Below, piece by piece: positions 1-8,424 of a stretch of DNA of 12,347 bases (its first letter is position 1; each line of letters begins with the position of its first letter). A program made the translations under genes and the position numbers. Origin of the DNA: Methanothrix sp. (GTDB lineage: Archaea > Halobacteriota > Methanosarcinia > Methanotrichales > Methanotrichaceae); contig JAQTXY010000019.1 of NCBI GenBank assembly GCA_028688535.1, positions 1 through 12,347 of the forward strand. The letters are read 5' to 3'. The notes below the pieces were generated by a model. The model was not told where the DNA came from. It made no database searches and saw nothing but the letters and a program-made list of their open reading frames with translations.

Positions 1-64
1 GCGGTTGGGACAACGGGCATGTACATTCTGCTTGGGAAATGCGTTCGCCAGCATAGTACCGTTT

Positions 65-421
65 TCATGCGGCGGCGCCTCGGATGCTCCGCAGCTTGCT
101 GCGCGAGTGCGCCGCCGCCGTTTCACTCTGATCTACAAGGCCAGGGAATTTTTCCAGGATACATGAGACTTCCAGGCTTTGATCTGCGTCAAGAGGTATG
201 AACATCTTCTTGTTGGACTTTCCCCATTTTGCTAATCCATCATCCTTCACACAGATTTCATGAAAGACTTCATCGGGCGCTATGAGCAATCCCTGATCAA
301 CAAGCGATTCAAGGTCCTTCCACAAGCCAGGAAAAACATCAGGCGGATAATGATTGGTGTGCATGTCAATCAATGCGGACGTATCGATGCAGTAGCCTTC
401 CTGCAAGCGGAGCTGGATCAA
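65..421 (-). CDS. DUF4411 family PIN-like protein, C-terminally truncated
   Basis: The 118-residue product starts with a PIN-type strand and acidic residue (YCIDTSALIDM, Asp14). It continues with the DUF4411-like signature HYPPDVFPGLWKDLESL and a later FPGLVD. DUF4411 proteins are PIN-like putative RNase toxins of about 160 residues. The expected conserved acidic segment after FPGLVD (a DPF-type motif) is absent: from residue about 99 the frame runs through the palindrome at 69-118 and ends in RSIRGAAA. The toxin is therefore probably inactive. The start is TTG at 419-421, with GAGG seven bases upstream. It lies two bases after the stop of the XRE/ImmA gene on the same strand, so the two are co-transcribed. 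Such pairs are a recurring toxin-antitoxin-like arrangement. Family call is fairly firm; loss of function is inferred. Confidence 0.75.
   Translation of the reverse strand: MIQLRLQEGYCIDTSALIDMHTNHYPPDVFPGLWKDLESLVDQGLLIAPDEVFHEICVKDDGLAKWGKSNKKMFIPLDADQSLEVSCILEKFPGLVDQSETAAAHSRSKLRSIRGAAA
69..118. repeat. Nested GC-rich palindrome
   Basis: The outer arms GCGGCGGCGC (69-78) and GCGCCGCCGC (109-118) are a perfect 10-base inverted repeat. Inside, CTCG (79-82) pairs with CGAG (104-107), and CGCAGC (90-95) with GCTGCG (98-103) around a two-base loop. It sits where the minus-strand DUF4411 gene stops resembling its family, so it looks like a small inserted element or a rearrangement junction rather than a terminator. 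There is no T-run beside it. Confidence 0.7.
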
Positions 422-423
422 AT

Positions 424-1635
424 CTAGGCCTCAAGAAGCTTTTCAATTCGAGGGATATGCTTGACGCGAATTCCCAGATAATCGGCTACATCGCTGGTGG
501 TGATCCTTTCATTTCTGTATGAATCGAGGACAAGTGAGATTAATGGCGTGCCGTTTCGCTGAAGGCATTCTTTGGGAATATCTCTCTTAATACCTTTTCC
601 TTTGGCAGAATCCGGTTTTTTTTCTTTTTTCATCCATTCATTGTGCTTAAGGGAATAGAATTCACTAGAGGTCAATCCAGCTATGAGCAGCCTTCTTAAA
701 ATAACCTCTTTGCTCACCTTAAAATCATTGGAGATTGCGCCAAGAGTCCTCTCCGGCCATTTGTAGGAAGATGTCTTTCCTACAACTAAGCGATGGCAAA
801 GCAAACCTTCCTTTGGAATTAGAATAGCCCCGGCAAAAAAGTTGCAGAAAGCCTCAATGGATCTGTCTTTCTTAGTGGACTCCTCGCCGCCCAATTTGCT
901 CGGGTCGCATATTCCGCCTTCATTTAAAAGGATGTGTCCCAGCTCATGGAATAATGAAAAGATCCTGGCTTTCAAAGCGTCTTTTGTATTGATTACTATT
1001 ACCGACAGGCCTCCGTCGGTAAATGAGAACGCTCTCGCCTCATCCAGGGGCATTGACATCTGAAATACGAGAATGCCTTGGCTTTCAACGGATTTTTTCC
1101 ACATATCCATGGCGCTAGTATCTTTTTCCCAGGACAATTGCTCTGAGAGAGAAATGCCTAATGATTCCCTCACCTTGCGGGCCAACGCTTCCGGATCATC
1201 GGATAGCAACGCGTGTCCAATACGAGCATGAAAATCACCTTCGTTGTCTTCTTTTAGCTCTGAGGCTATGGACTGAAGCCTCCTTGCCTGGCGCATGGCA
1301 AGCCTGGTTTTGGGAGACAGAGGTATCTCATTTTCATCGGGAAGGGTGCGAAAATCGTGAGGGAGAGACAGCTCTTGCGGGGGGCTTGGCAAAAAGAATG
1401 CGGCGAGAGGGCGCTTATAAAACCTGGCCAGGGCTTTTACCTGGTGCAGATGGGGCTGCTGCTGGCCTGCTTCCCACTGCAAGACCAGCTCTTCGCTCTC
1501 GCCAAGGATGGCAGCAGCTTCTTTGACTGTCCTGCCCATGCTCTCTCTGGCCCAGATGAGGACGGCAGGTTTGACAGGGATGCTGATGCTGCGACTTTTT
1601 CCCTCTCGGTCGGTTGTTACTGGATTTTGCGGCAT
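424..1635 (-). CDS. XRE-family HTH / ImmA-IrrE metallopeptidase fusion
   Basis: The product is a 403-residue soluble protein. Residues about 22-80 form an HTH of the XRE type (TVKEAAAILGESEELVLQWE, then LARFYKRPLAAFFL). Residues about 185-285 form an ImmA/IrrE (COG2856) peptidase domain with the zinc motif HELGH at 230-234 and the downstream acidic helix around Glu261 (IEAFCNFFAGAILIP). A C-terminal segment (375-403) resembles a second small helical DNA-binding end (ITTSDVADYLGI). Proteins of this kind bind their own promoter and cleave a partner regulator; here the likely role is antitoxin or regulator of the DUF4411 protein that follows by two bases. The ATG at 1633-1635 lies about 25 bases from the predicted transcript start. 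No catalytic residue appears lost. Confidence 0.9.
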   Translation of the reverse strand: MPQNPVTTDREGKSRSISIPVKPAVLIWARESMGRTVKEAAAILGESEELVLQWEAGQQQPHLHQVKALARFYKRPLAAFFLPSPPQELSLPHDFRTLPDENEIPLSPKTRLAMRQARRLQSIASELKEDNEGDFHARIGHALLSDDPEALARKVRESLGISLSEQLSWEKDTSAMDMWKKSVESQGILVFQMSMPLDEARAFSFTDGGLSVIVINTKDALKARIFSLFHELGHILLNEGGICDPSKLGGEESTKKDRSIEAFCNFFAGAILIPKEGLLCHRLVVGKTSSYKWPERTLGAISNDFKVSKEVILRRLLIAGLTSSEFYSLKHNEWMKKEKKPDSAKGKGIKRDIPKECLQRNGTPLISLVLDSYRNERITTSDVADYLGIRVKHIPRIEKLLEA

Positions 1636-1645
1636 ATTTGATCGA

Positions 1646-1667
1646 TTGTATTACTTTTATCATACAA
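1646..1667. promoter_or_regulatory. Probable operator of the XRE/ImmA operon
   Basis: TTGTAT (1646-1651) and ATACAA (1662-1667) form a 6-base perfect inverted repeat with a 10-base spacer. It lies between the TATA box (1684-1692) and the XRE start codon (1635), across the predicted transcription start near 1661. That position suits autorepression by the XRE domain encoded next to it. This is inferred from position and symmetry only. Confidence 0.45.
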
Positions 1668-1683
1668 CAATAGAATACTGGCG

Positions 1684-1692
1684 TTATATATT
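1684..1692 (-). promoter_or_regulatory. TATA box for the XRE/ImmA-DUF4411 operon
   Basis: On the minus strand the sequence reads AATATATAA. A start about 25 bases downstream would fall near 1661, giving a leader of about 25 bases to the ATG at 1635. This is typical archaeal promoter geometry. Confidence 0.6.
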
Positions 1693-1855
1693 GGTATGGG
1701 TTAGAAATTAAATAAATTAATGTTAATAATAATTAGGGGGCCTTCGATGTCTACTTGTCACACTTCAGGATTATAGAGAGACGATCGATAGAGCTGAGGC
1801 GAGATGACTGGTCGCGCTTCGCGATCAAATGCGGTGGGGCTCTTAGCAGGATGAA

Positions 1856-1905
1856 GATAATAATGGGCAAGAGATTATTCGCCAATCCATGACCAAATTA
1901 TTATC
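1856..1905. repeat. Inverted repeat after the NACHT gene
   Basis: GATAATAAT (1856-1864) and ATTATTATC (1897-1905) are perfect 9-base inverted arms around a 32-base loop, starting two bases past the stop codon of the NACHT gene. It may be a transcription-end hairpin or a boundary of the AT-rich island. A shorter perfect hairpin, TCGCG-CTT-CGCGA, lies at 1812-1824. The rest of the 1693-1906 gap shows no gene I can support. Confidence 0.45.
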
Positions 1906-1906
1906 C

Positions 1907-4360
1907 TTACGAAATATCCTGTTTGGTAAGATCCTCTACAATTTTCTGCAATTCTAAATATTCTTTCTTTACGACATCCAAAAATCCAGTAGGCTTATCT
2001 ATCATATGATCTAATGAATCACGAATTGATTTCATATCATTTTCGGTAAATGGTCCGAGATCGTTTCTACTTTCCATAAAACGCCGAATCGTAAACAACT
2101 CAATTCTCCTTAGTGCAATATGACTCATATCTTCACTCTTAATATGATAAAGAAGCGAATTAAGTGTTTTTGGCCAACTCTTTGAGCCGTCATCAATATA
2201 TGGTGGATGGTTTCCTTTAAGGATCCAATCTCCATAATATACTAAATGATAACCTCTATTTTCCTGATCCCATAATTCACTACTTCTGAGATCGTTATAT
2301 AATTCATTTTCAACCTCATAATCTTCTAGCTTTATCAAGCCAAATGCAATAGATAATTTGACGAAGATATCTTTTTCGATTCCTCTCGCGAGTTTGAGCT
2401 TATCTCTTGCCATGTCATCTGGAATTCTACCGATATAATAAATAGCATGATTTCTTATAGCAATACTCAATTTATCCGGACGATCATGTTTCTGCTCATA
2501 ACATAGCCACAAATTCATTAAGCATTTTCTGACATCTTCTTTTTTAGCTCGCTTCCAAAGCGCTATGATTATTCTATTTATTTCCCATCTTATTTCATAT
2601 TCTAAGAATTGGGGGAAAGGACAACTATTATCTCTGATCGAGGAGATTATCTCTTGAGCTAGAAAATATTCCATAAACTGTTCATGTAGCATTCCTCTTA
2701 TATTATTATCAAAATTTTGAATGTCAAAGAAATCCCAAAATGCCGATGTTTGCAAAATCTCTTTCAGATTCTCATCAATGCCGATCAATAATTCGATCAT
2801 TTGGTCTTTATAAATCGAATCTCCTGAAAAACGGCTTTTGTAAACTTCCCATGCGGCATGCTGCCATGCGTTTCTTATCCTTTTAATATCAACTTCAATA
2901 GACTCTTTTCGCGATATTCTTTCGAGATCCCTCTTTATCCAAAGATTTATAAATTGATCATTTATGCTTATTCTGTCCTTAATATCTAGGGGCAAGATCA
3001 TATCAGGACTTTCATCAATAATCCATAACAACATGGTCAATAGTAAAGGACTTTCAAAAATATCGCTCATTTCTTCAGAGCTATGATATGCACTAGAGAT
3101 GGCGTTATACGATACTAAATTTTTGCGTAAAATAAAAAATTGCTTAATATAATTCCAAGATAATTCACGATCCCATGGAATTAATTCAATTATTGTTTGA
3201 ATGGAACTCCAAAAATCTAGGCTTTGGAGCCGTTCATTCGCAAATCGTGTTCGAGAGTTAACAATAAACCCAAATGAAAAGAACTTAGATCTTACAGCTC
3301 TTTTCAGATTCTCATCTGATGATTGCTCAACTAATTCATCGAAGCCGTCAATATAAAATACAGGTCGTATAGAATTTGCATTAAAAAGAGGGAAACCGCA
3401 TTTTTTTAATAATTGATGGCTGCTTTCTTCAATATATTTATCAAAATTAAAATGATAATTAGGGCCTAAACCTCTAAGAGATATATAGAATGGTACTCTA
3501 TTGCTCTTGTCCTTGAGGCACTTATCTGCATGATTCAAAAAAGATCTTATGAGCAGAGTTGTTTTTCCAATACCTGGACCGCCTAGGATCATTATTTTTT
3601 TATCATCTAAGGATAGGTCAAAAATTCCCGCTAATTCGCCTTGGTTCGTATCTCCACTTGATATTTTGTATTTAGGTTCTATGAAATATCCTTTACTAAT
3701 TATATCACCAAGAGACAAGTTGAAAATAGCGGTTTTATGGCTTTTCACAGATTTACATTGTTCTTCAATTATTTTATGACATATAAAATTAGAAAGCCCG
3801 CTTAGCCGTTTTAAAAGTATCTCGCAAAGATCCGAAGGATCTTTGAAAGATATCAAAAAATTATTAGTAGGTGCTTTCCTAACTTTTTCGATAAAATCTA
3901 AAACATGCCAACTTTCAACGTAGCTAGGTTTGAATATCTCCCTAGCTTCATCGTTTCTCATATTCTTTTCTTTAATTAATTGATTCACAAAATTAAAAGA
4001 ATTAAACCTGTCCTGTTCCGCTTTCTCGCGAATACAAGATATAACAATTTTCCCCTGCTCGCAAGATTTTATATACTCCATTTCAGTTATTGATATTTCT
4101 TTATTTCCTAAGTAGAGACCACCATATCTTTTATCAATGATCAATATTACAATATCGCTATTCTGAAGTGCAATAAGACAGGCATCATGCGAATCGATTT
4201 GAGGATAGACTGGGTAACCAGGTCTTTCAAATGCAATTACATCGAATTTGACTTTCTCTAAGGAATCCGCAACAATATTTCTCAAGTCATGTAGATCATA
4301 ATCGGTGGAAATGATTGCTATTTTCCATTTGGGAATATCGTTAGATTGCACTTTATTCAC
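1907..4360 (-). CDS. DUF4062-NACHT STAND NTPase
   Basis: This is an 817-residue multidomain protein. Residues about 12-115 match the DUF4062 pattern: KIAIISTDYDLHDLRNIVAD, then DSHDACLIALQNSDIVILII, RYGG and ISITEMEY. Residues about 255-420 form a NACHT-type P-loop module with Walker A GGPGIGKTTLL (260-270, Lys266), Walker B VFYIDGFDEL (334-343) and a sensor-like VNSRTRFA (368-375). The rest (about 480-817) is alpha-helical, probably a HEAT-like sensor or scaffold. STAND proteins of this build act as ligand-triggered switches, many in antiviral or cell-suicide responses; DUF4062 would be the effector or signalling end. The start is GTG at 4358-4360, overlapping the methyltransferase stop by 8 bases. 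It is the last gene of the operon. The trigger and the effector reaction are unknown. No transmembrane segment is evident. Confidence 0.88.
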   Translation of the reverse strand: MNKVQSNDIPKWKIAIISTDYDLHDLRNIVADSLEKVKFDVIAFERPGYPVYPQIDSHDACLIALQNSDIVILIIDKRYGGLYLGNKEISITEMEYIKSCEQGKIVISCIREKAEQDRFNSFNFVNQLIKEKNMRNDEAREIFKPSYVESWHVLDFIEKVRKAPTNNFLISFKDPSDLCEILLKRLSGLSNFICHKIIEEQCKSVKSHKTAIFNLSLGDIISKGYFIEPKYKISSGDTNQGELAGIFDLSLDDKKIMILGGPGIGKTTLLIRSFLNHADKCLKDKSNRVPFYISLRGLGPNYHFNFDKYIEESSHQLLKKCGFPLFNANSIRPVFYIDGFDELVEQSSDENLKRAVRSKFFSFGFIVNSRTRFANERLQSLDFWSSIQTIIELIPWDRELSWNYIKQFFILRKNLVSYNAISSAYHSSEEMSDIFESPLLLTMLLWIIDESPDMILPLDIKDRISINDQFINLWIKRDLERISRKESIEVDIKRIRNAWQHAAWEVYKSRFSGDSIYKDQMIELLIGIDENLKEILQTSAFWDFFDIQNFDNNIRGMLHEQFMEYFLAQEIISSIRDNSCPFPQFLEYEIRWEINRIIIALWKRAKKEDVRKCLMNLWLCYEQKHDRPDKLSIAIRNHAIYYIGRIPDDMARDKLKLARGIEKDIFVKLSIAFGLIKLEDYEVENELYNDLRSSELWDQENRGYHLVYYGDWILKGNHPPYIDDGSKSWPKTLNSLLYHIKSEDMSHIALRRIELFTIRRFMESRNDLGPFTENDMKSIRDSLDHMIDKPTGFLDVVKKEYLELQKIVEDLTKQDIS

Positions 4361-5537
4361 CCGATTCCATTCTATTTAAAATTATAATTTCTTCGGTACC
4401 TATTCCTTCAACACGAATCCTTCTAAATTTTAATTTCCGAGATGCTCGAAATTTAATATTGAATTTAAAATCATGTTTTAAGCTAGTTATAAGTTCTTCA
4501 ACAACATCCTTTTTTGATGAAACTTTGCCATGGCCCTGACCTAATACAATACATAAAAATCCATCTGGTTTTAGCACTCTTGACATTTCACTGAAGGATT
4601 TTTGCATCTCATTCATGTAATCGTTGTATGCAGATTTGCGTTTTCGTTTCCATCTTGCTCCAATTTCATCACTCTTAATTTCATCAACTATGTATTCATC
4701 GAAAAATAGTTTGGTTAACCTTAATGAACGTATGTAATCATTGACGCCCAAATAGGGCGGAGAGGTAACAACCATATCAATAGAGCTATCTTTTAGGAAG
4801 TCAAGATTCCTGGCATCCCCCAAAGAGATAACACCGTTAATAAAATCATGGCATTCACCCTGGCTTATTTGAAATTGTCTCCTAAACGAGTCAACAGCTA
4901 AACCAACATGTTCTATTTGATTTAGAAAGAGCGATATTGCATTTATATATTTTAGTTCTCTAGGAAAACATCCATCAGTAACATATGTATAATGATCTCT
5001 TTGAGAGCAGCACCTTTGAAGGATTGAAGAAAGTATTGTTTTTTTAATCATTCGAGATATTTCATTCTTTTCATTTGATGCATATTGATGAAGCCTGCAG
5101 AGTTCATCCAGTGTTCTGATGTCAAACCAGCTAAAAACTTCTTTATTTATCCGGTGGTTCTCGCAATATGTCTCAATATTCTCGATACTTGGAAGATTCG
5201 TGAGATCTTTTTTGACCAAAGCAGTCCAATCTTTATCGACTAAGGATAATGCGTTAATTTTTGATTTTATAATATTTATTGCATGAGGATTTATATCTAC
5301 GCCTACAAATTTTCTTTTTAATTTTAAAGCTTCAATAAGAGTAACCCCGGAACCTGCAAATGGATCAAGTATTGTATCTCCTTTATCGCTGAGGGCTTGA
5401 ATCAATATCGTTGGAATCTGCGGAACAAATGGTGCAGGATACCAATGCATAGAATTAATATTAATTAGAGAAGTCGATCCACTATAGTCAGAAAAATCCC
5501 AATTTATCTCATCTAATCGACGGATAAGCTCTTTCAT
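4353..5537 (-). CDS. DNA methyltransferase (N6-adenine/N4-cytosine type)
   Basis: The 394-residue product has an N-terminal MHWYPAPFVPQIP segment, SAM-binding motif I DPFAGSG (58-64) with the following VGVDINPHA, and catalytic motif IV TSPPY (258-262). About 190 residues lie between the two motifs and may hold target recognition, an alpha-like motif order. The SPPY form is common in N4-cytosine enzymes, but base specificity cannot be decided here. The ATG overlaps the HD gene's stop by 4 bases (ATGA), and its own end overlaps the NACHT gene by 8, so translation is coupled. No restriction endonuclease is encoded nearby, so it is either a solitary methylase that marks self DNA for the operon or part of a modification-sensing system. 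An RNA target is less likely but not excluded. Confidence 0.85.
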   Translation of the reverse strand: MKELIRRLDEINWDFSDYSGSTSLININSMHWYPAPFVPQIPTILIQALSDKGDTILDPFAGSGVTLIEALKLKRKFVGVDINPHAINIIKSKINALSLVDKDWTALVKKDLTNLPSIENIETYCENHRINKEVFSWFDIRTLDELCRLHQYASNEKNEISRMIKKTILSSILQRCCSQRDHYTYVTDGCFPRELKYINAISLFLNQIEHVGLAVDSFRRQFQISQGECHDFINGVISLGDARNLDFLKDSSIDMVVTSPPYLGVNDYIRSLRLTKLFFDEYIVDEIKSDEIGARWKRKRKSAYNDYMNEMQKSFSEMSRVLKPDGFLCIVLGQGHGKVSSKKDVVEELITSLKHDFKFNIKFRASRKLKFRRIRVEGIGTEEIIILNRMESGE

Positions 5538-6874
5538 TTTGCTATTTCACCTAGTCTCATTTTAGGATATTTATTCTGATCATCTATATTTACCTTATAT
5601 ATTGATAAATTTTTCGGTATTTCGTTTGACAATTGTATCACGAAATCATTTTTCATCTTAGTATCAAGTATTTTTTTCCGCGATTCTTTATCTACTAGAT
5701 TAAATCTTTGAGGCGTGAAAAAGCCGAGAAGTAAAGCAGGCTCATTAGGAAATTTTTTTTGTATTTGTGCAATTCTATCAAAAGAAACCAATGATCTCTG
5801 TATATTTCGTTGGCGTTTATCAATATAATAGTTGGACACCGTCTCGATATGCAATATCTCCCTGCTGATATCTTCTAATTTTCGCTGAGTTTTTTTATTT
5901 TCTATATATTCTAATGCGCCCTTTCCTTGAATCCATACCAATTCAATGCAGGGATATAAATCTCTCAATTGCATTCTCGTGTATATATCCCTAGATGATG
6001 GATGTTCCATTATTCGTTTAGCCATATCTTCTTCAGTCAGTTTCCAATCATCTTCTCTAAATCTAATATCAATATCATCACTTTCTATTAAGTAGCGCAA
6101 CGCATGCTTTAACATGGTTTGCAGGGAAAAGTCCTCGATTGAGCAAAGGATCATATCATATAATATCTCTCTAATTTTTTTCCATTTATTAATATGTGCC
6201 TCTGCTTCTTTTGGGAGTGCAATATCATCTTTTGTGTAGATAGTAAAGGACTTAGCAAGAAACTCCCCTAAAGATTTATCTGTTATGTCTATACCCATCG
6301 CACTAGCCGATCGTATTACGTTGTCAATATTATCTAAATCAATATCGCCGCTTATTAGGCTAGATAGAGGGTCATTCTCTTTTTTAAAGATAAGCTCCGG
6401 TATGTGGAATAGATCAATGCCTAGTCTTCTTGCTTCTGCGCTTTGGCATATTCTTGGCAGTTTTAAAGATCTTCCTCGATAGATTTGCGTGTAAGACCCA
6501 CCTAAATCATTTGATTTTCCTGAGATTAAATTAAAAAAATGTTTTTCATGATCAAAACCGTAATAGATTCTCAGAATTTCTTCTGTAGCATGCGCAAATG
6601 GGGGAGTAGTTACATCATGATAGAGTGCAGCCATCATTAATTCTATCCGATCCTTTTCAGATAATCTTAGTGACTTTGATGCCAAATTTGCGAGATGGCA
6701 AACACCTAGTGAGTGTTCATATCTTGTCACTGCCGAGAATGATGGGAAACTTATAAATTTTATATTACCCATGCCGATTTCAGAAAGCCGAAGCATTCCA
6801 GGACAACTCAATAATTCGTTTATTAAATCAGGGAACTCAATCCGCCCATATAAACGATCATAGATATAGCTCAT
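5534..6874 (-). CDS. SAMHD1/dGTPase-like HD phosphohydrolase
   Basis: The 446-residue product has the signature set in residues 1-190: RYEHSLGV (His54), LYHDVTTPPFAH (His86-Asp87, His95), DHEKH (from Asp109), and GDIDLDNIDNVIRSA, where Asp181 fits the last metal ligand of the HD site. These match the order H...HD...D of the SAMHD1/dGTPase branch (RFEHSLGV and IDVDKWDY in SAMHD1). The family removes triphosphate from dNTPs or cleaves other nucleotide phosphates. The usual Lys and Tyr next to the last Asp are Asn here, so substrate choice may differ. The C-terminal half is helical and unrecognised. The ATG overlaps the radical SAM stop by 4 bases, and its own stop overlaps the methyltransferase start by 4. 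In an immune operon it could deplete nucleotides or make or break a signal; that is inference. Confidence 0.85.
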   Translation of the reverse strand: MSYIYDRLYGRIEFPDLINELLSCPGMLRLSEIGMGNIKFISFPSFSAVTRYEHSLGVCHLANLASKSLRLSEKDRIELMMAALYHDVTTPPFAHATEEILRIYYGFDHEKHFFNLISGKSNDLGGSYTQIYRGRSLKLPRICQSAEARRLGIDLFHIPELIFKKENDPLSSLISGDIDLDNIDNVIRSASAMGIDITDKSLGEFLAKSFTIYTKDDIALPKEAEAHINKWKKIREILYDMILCSIEDFSLQTMLKHALRYLIESDDIDIRFREDDWKLTEEDMAKRIMEHPSSRDIYTRMQLRDLYPCIELVWIQGKGALEYIENKKTQRKLEDISREILHIETVSNYYIDKRQRNIQRSLVSFDRIAQIQKKFPNEPALLLGFFTPQRFNLVDKESRKKILDTKMKNDFVIQLSNEIPKNLSIYKVNIDDQNKYPKMRLGEIAK

Positions 6875-8351
6875 AATTCCTCAGTCATTCCAAGTCTAAA
6901 TCTGTCTACTTGCCAGAAATTTATGGCTTTTGATACGTTGGAGTAATGAACACCTAAGAAATATTTGGCCAATTCTTTCCATTCATTGCGTCCATAGAAA
7001 TGCTGATATGCATAATGAACAAGATCTATTAGCTGTTTTGAAGAAACAATATCATCATTATATATTATTTCGCCCCAAGATAATTTATCATTAATTATTA
7101 TATCAAACCATGCATTCATATCATTGTCGAATTTTTTCCCGTATAGCGGAGTACCAGGATATAACTCCAAAGGATAATAATGTGCAAAGAGAAGACCGAA
7201 ATCCTTCGAAGCATCGATTTCTTCCTTTATTGAAACAAAATTTTCTCCAGGCCCACCTAATATAAAAGTTCCCGTCAAACGAATATGAGGACATGCTTTG
7301 CTGAGGGAATTACACGTTTCCGTAAATTGACCCAAATTAAAAGATTTAGAGAATAATTTTGATGGTTTTATCTTATCAATCCCAAGATTTATCTGTCTGC
7401 ATCCATTTAAAAATAGTTTATTAAAAATATCTATAGAAATTTGAGAAAAGACATCTGGTCTAATTTCTATTTGCCAGAATGTCCTCAATTTCGCTTTAGC
7501 AAGACAATCCAAAAACAATTCTATTTCTTCATTAACATTTGTCTTGTTAGAAAATAAATTGTCATCGTAAAATATAATCGATTTGATGGCTTGATTTTGA
7601 TATAGATCTCTCATTTGTTCTATGATATATTCAAAAGAATGCTTGCGATACTTTATTAATTGACCGGAAATACAGAATTCGCAACCATGCGGACATCCTC
7701 TTGAGCCAATTATTGGAGCAAAGGGATATACAAAAAGGTCCCTTCGAATTGATGGTTTATAGGAACCCATTTTATAAATATCCCACGAAGGGTGCGGAAG
7801 AATATCCAAATTTTCTATAAAACTGGAACCTGTCACTATATTTTCTTGTATTTGAACGCCTGGAATTCCTAGTGGGAGGTCTCCTTTTCTCAATTTGCAT
7901 AAAATTTTACACAAAGAATACTCCCCATCCCCTTTGACAACCGCAAAAGCATTTAGACGCCTAAAAAAAAGTTGTTCTTGATCCGGAATTAAAGTAAGAG
8001 GGCCACCATAAATTAATGGTATATGTGGATACACTTGATTACACATATCTGCAATGGCAACTATGGACCTAATAGCCGAAGTCGTACAAGGGCCTATGCC
8101 AATAGCTAATTTGGGTCTGGTTGAAATAAGTTCCCCTATGAGCCATGTTTTTAATCTCGCAATAGTTATTGAATCTAGGCTATCAAAATATAGTGAGCAA
8201 TCCAGAACTTTAGAAATGAACCTTTTTAGCGCAAAACAGAAGTAATATAGGCTAATCCGATTGGCGGAATAATTCCGCTATCGGATCTTCGATGATAACA
8301 AGGATTAATTAATAAAATATCACAGCCATCTCGATCCAATTGATTATTCAT
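6871..8351 (-). pseudogene. Cobalamin-binding radical SAM enzyme, frameshifted
   Basis: The gene is read in two frames. Frame one runs from ATG 8349-8351 (MNNQLDRDGCDILLINPCYH, then GIIPPIGLAYITSVLR) to TAA at 8226-8228. Frame two is open from just after a stop at 8278-8280 and carries KVLDCSLYFDSL, IGIGPCTTSA and then, from the internal ATG at 8046, VYPHIPLIYGGPL. Together they give the usual B12-binding domain, joined to a radical SAM core with SRGCPHGCEFC (CxxxCxxC, codons about 7673-7695) and a helical tail, roughly 490 residues in all. One missing base restores the frame, for example in the A-run at 8233-8236. Frame two has no ATG, GTG or TTG before 8046. Its stop overlaps the HD gene by 4 bases. 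Substrate unknown; such enzymes do methylations and other radical chemistry. A weak TATA-like stretch lies near 8386-8398. The frameshift may be real or a sequencing error. Confidence 0.82.
8255..8286. repeat. 32-base palindrome inside the radical SAM 5' end
   Basis: ATCCGAT (8255-8261) pairs with ATCGGAT (8280-8286), and GCGGAAT (8264-8270) with ATTCCGC (8272-8278), leaving one central base. It lies in the coding part for SDSGIIPPIGL, some 20 bases before the frameshift site. It could be an mRNA hairpin near the translation start or simple chance. Confidence 0.5.
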
Positions 8352-8424
8352 TATTCATCTATCCATCCGAGCCATGTATTTTACTCATATGATAATTTCT
8401 ACCTAATTCATCTAAGTATGTTTT

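Noticed and set aside
1..64. Partial gene at the left edge
   Set aside because: Short frames exist on both strands, but none shows a family motif.
842..1711. Several plus-strand frames over the XRE/ImmA gene
   Set aside because: They are shadows of a gene with clear HTH and HELGH motifs and have no motifs of their own.
8226..8240. Programmed -1 frameshift in the radical SAM gene
   Set aside because: No slippery heptamer fits the upstream frame: its TAA comes before the A-run, and the strong palindrome is on the wrong side.
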